The notes beneath the pieces were generated by a model. The model was not told the origin of the DNA. It was given only the letters and a program-made list of their open reading frames with translations, and searched no databases. The position numbers and the translations under genes are program-made. Of a stretch of DNA of 64,000 nucleotides, positions 62,817 to 64,000 are shown piece after piece. Each line of letters opens with the position of its first letter. The stretch's first letter is position 1. Origin of the DNA: Mojavia pulchra JT2-VF2 (GTDB lineage Bacteria > Cyanobacteriota > Cyanobacteriia > Cyanobacteriales > Nostocaceae); the NCBI GenBank assembly GCA_019359325.1, contig JAHHHN010000007.1, forward strand, positions 62,001 through 126,000. The letters are read 5' to 3'.

Positions 62817-63641
62817 TTACTGTCTTACCTCATCTTTCTTCTGGCTACTGAGGCTTTGCAGTTGTTGTTCAAGTTGCTCAATGCGGGAAAGCAAAGAGCG
62901 AATCATGCTGGCTTCAACATCGGGTAGCTTACCGTGTTCTAGAGGTTCGCCTTGATTGCGAGAAATAATGCGTCCAGGAATTCCGACGACGGTAGAATCT
63001 GTAGGGACATCCCGCAACACAACCGAACCTGCGCCAACCCGGACGCGATCGCCTATTTGAATATTGCCTAAAACTTTCGCACCCGCACCTACAACAACAT
63101 TTTTGCCGACAGTAGGATGGCGCTTACCGCTTTCTTTGCCAGTACCACCGAGAGTAACACCTTGATAAATCAGCGTGTAGTCCCCCACAATAGCAGTTTC
63201 GCCAATGACAACACCCATACCGTGGTCGATAAACACGCCCTTACCAATCTTTGCACCTGGGTGAATTTCAATTCCTGTGAAAAATCTTCCCAGGTGAGAA
63301 ATCAAGCGGGGAAAGAAAGCTACTCCTCGCTGGTGCAACCAATGGGCAAGACGATGCAAACAGATTGCGTGCAAACCAGGGTAACAAAATATTACCTCTA
63401 ACCAATTACGGGCTGCTGGATCGCGCTCAAAAATAATGCGAAAATCACTCAATAATGGCTCAAAAAAATAGCCAGAGAGTAGATTTTTCAGCAGGAAGGT
63501 ATTTGCAGAATCCGGCTTACTTGCAGTCTTGGAATTTTTGATACTATCTAATATCTGTTGCATCGGTACTGTCTGGTTCAAAAAGCCGTGTGCTATTTTT
63601 CTGCTTATATCAGGCGGCTTGTAAGGGGACAGTAAAACCAA
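62817..63641 (-). CDS. nifP: serine O-acetyltransferase NifP/CysE
   Basis: 274 residues. After a variable ~55-residue N-terminus comes [40 protein letters not shown] and the left-handed beta-helix of hexapeptide repeats ([20 protein letters not shown] ... [20 protein letters not shown]) with the catalytic Asp/His pair. It makes O-acetylserine for cysteine synthesis; in nif clusters this paralogue supplies sulfur for Fe-S clusters. The true start may lie downstream of 63641. A Gln-rich coiled tail ends the protein. Confidence 0.9.
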   Translation of the reverse strand: MVLLSPYKPPDISRKIAHGFLNQTVPMQQILDSIKNSKTASKPDSANTFLLKNLLSGYFFEPLLSDFRIIFERDPAARNWLEVIFCYPGLHAICLHRLAHWLHQRGVAFFPRLISHLGRFFTGIEIHPGAKIGKGVFIDHGMGVVIGETAIVGDYTLIYQGVTLGGTGKESGKRHPTVGKNVVVGAGAKVLGNIQIGDRVRVGAGSVVLRDVPTDSTVVGIPGRIISRNQGEPLEHGKLPDVEASMIRSLLSRIEQLEQQLQSLSSQKKDEVRQ

Positions 63642-64000
63642 TGTCTATTGGATTTATTGGATTAATTAATGTTGTACTCATACCCCTTAACCCCCATTAC
63701 AGCGAAATTTCAAATTTGTCTTGGGGTAGGGGCGCTAGCTTTTCACAATAGGGGTACTAGTATTTATCAGGTAGGGGGTTAAGAATTTCTCTACTCATCA
63801 CTAAACCCTCTAGCTGTAACACTTTGCAATCATTTATAGAACTTATTTTGCAATATATTAAACTGTACTCAACTGCTAAGAAAAATGAGGTACAAGGGGC
63901 AACGAAGGGAATATCTGTATATCGAGTTACGTTTCCTATTTTATAATTTTGCTATTAAAAAAACCTAATTTCTTCACTTTCTTTTAGTATTTGTTGTCTG
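63642..64000. promoter_or_regulatory. region upstream of nifP
   Basis: No gene is seen to the window end. CTTAACCCCC (63686-63695) and GGGGGTTAAG (63774-63783) are a perfect 10-bp inverted pair 78 bp apart, with GGGGTAGGGG and GGGGTACTAG pieces between. The nifP promoter should be here; no canonical NtcA site was recognised. Confidence 0.4.

Noticed and set aside
1-64000. tRNA genes, rRNA genes, CRISPR arrays or complete insertion sequences
   Set aside because: None was recognised by eye on either strand; no transposase-like frame and no spaced direct-repeat array of CRISPR type. The 21-bp array lacks unique spacers.

Overview
The window reads as chromosomal DNA of a filamentous, heterocyst-type cyanobacterium (Nostocales, Nostoc/Anabaena-like). 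The reasons are: abundant HIP1 octamers (GCGATCGC); heptameric STRR-type repeats (GGGGACT, CCCCAGT, CAGCACT, GTCATTA) in many gaps; cyanobacterial signature genes (photosynthetic-type gap2, CYP38-like cyclophilin, cyanoexosortase B, HpsJ-like protein, DUF2949); and a nifP-orf-orf-nifV-nifZ-nifT operon at the right end in the order known from Anabaena. The species cannot be fixed from sequence alone. No rRNA, tRNA, CRISPR array or intact insertion sequence was seen.

Layout. 0-1.5 kb: end of dcd, a decayed DUF433/DUF5615 toxin-antitoxin pair between 15-bp direct repeats, then thyX. 1.8-6.5 kb: NAD synthesis/salvage group on the minus strand (pncB, a nadD paralogue, an NrtR-like regulator, nadE) preceded by a perfect 13+13 palindrome lying over the pncB promoter. 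6.8-14.2 kb: a 50-aa protein gene, an LCP envelope protein, a permease, then a secreted serpin and a subtilisin-like protease on one strand. 14.3-19.4 kb: rpe, an HpsJ-like protein, small stress/envelope genes (CsbD, lipoprotein) and a protein built of five 19-residue GxRPI repeats. 19.6-25.7 kb: uvrB followed by an accessory islet (Uma2, an array of 21-bp hairpin repeats, DUF433, VapBC) in which copies of the uvrB 3' end recur at the cassette borders; then a TPR gene and a DUF479 gene. 26-38 kb: rhomboid protease, then an exopolysaccharide/exosortase block (Wzc-like, Wza-like, exosortase-associated protein, cyanoexosortase B, DegT aminotransferase), a GAF pseudo-histidine kinase and an IctB/O-antigen-ligase-type membrane protein. 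38-47 kb: housekeeping genes (smpB, response regulator, phosphatase, ebfC, murB, murC, nadD, gap2, thiL). 47-55.6 kb: Uma2, a cyclophilin gene enclosed by an 88-bp inverted repeat, efp-accB, an ArsR regulator, a GerMN protein, proS and an acyltransferase. 55.6-59.3 kb: second accessory stretch (two Uma2 genes, a frameshifted PD-(D/E)XK nuclease, a relBE-like module whose toxin carries two inactivating lesions). 59.3-63.7 kb: [2Fe-2S] protein and nif accessory genes.

How the genes work together: pncB, nadD, nrtR and nadE form a self-regulated NAD group; the 27-34 kb genes form a surface polysaccharide export and protein-sorting unit; nifV supplies homocitrate for FeMo-co while nifP, nifZ and nifT support nitrogenase cofactor supply and assembly. 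The most unusual items are the palindrome/promoter overlap at pncB, the uvrB-tail-bounded islet, the inverted repeat around the cyclophilin gene, the serpin-protease pair, and the set of decaying toxin and nuclease genes. Everything is inferred by eye from translations and motifs; no database search was run.
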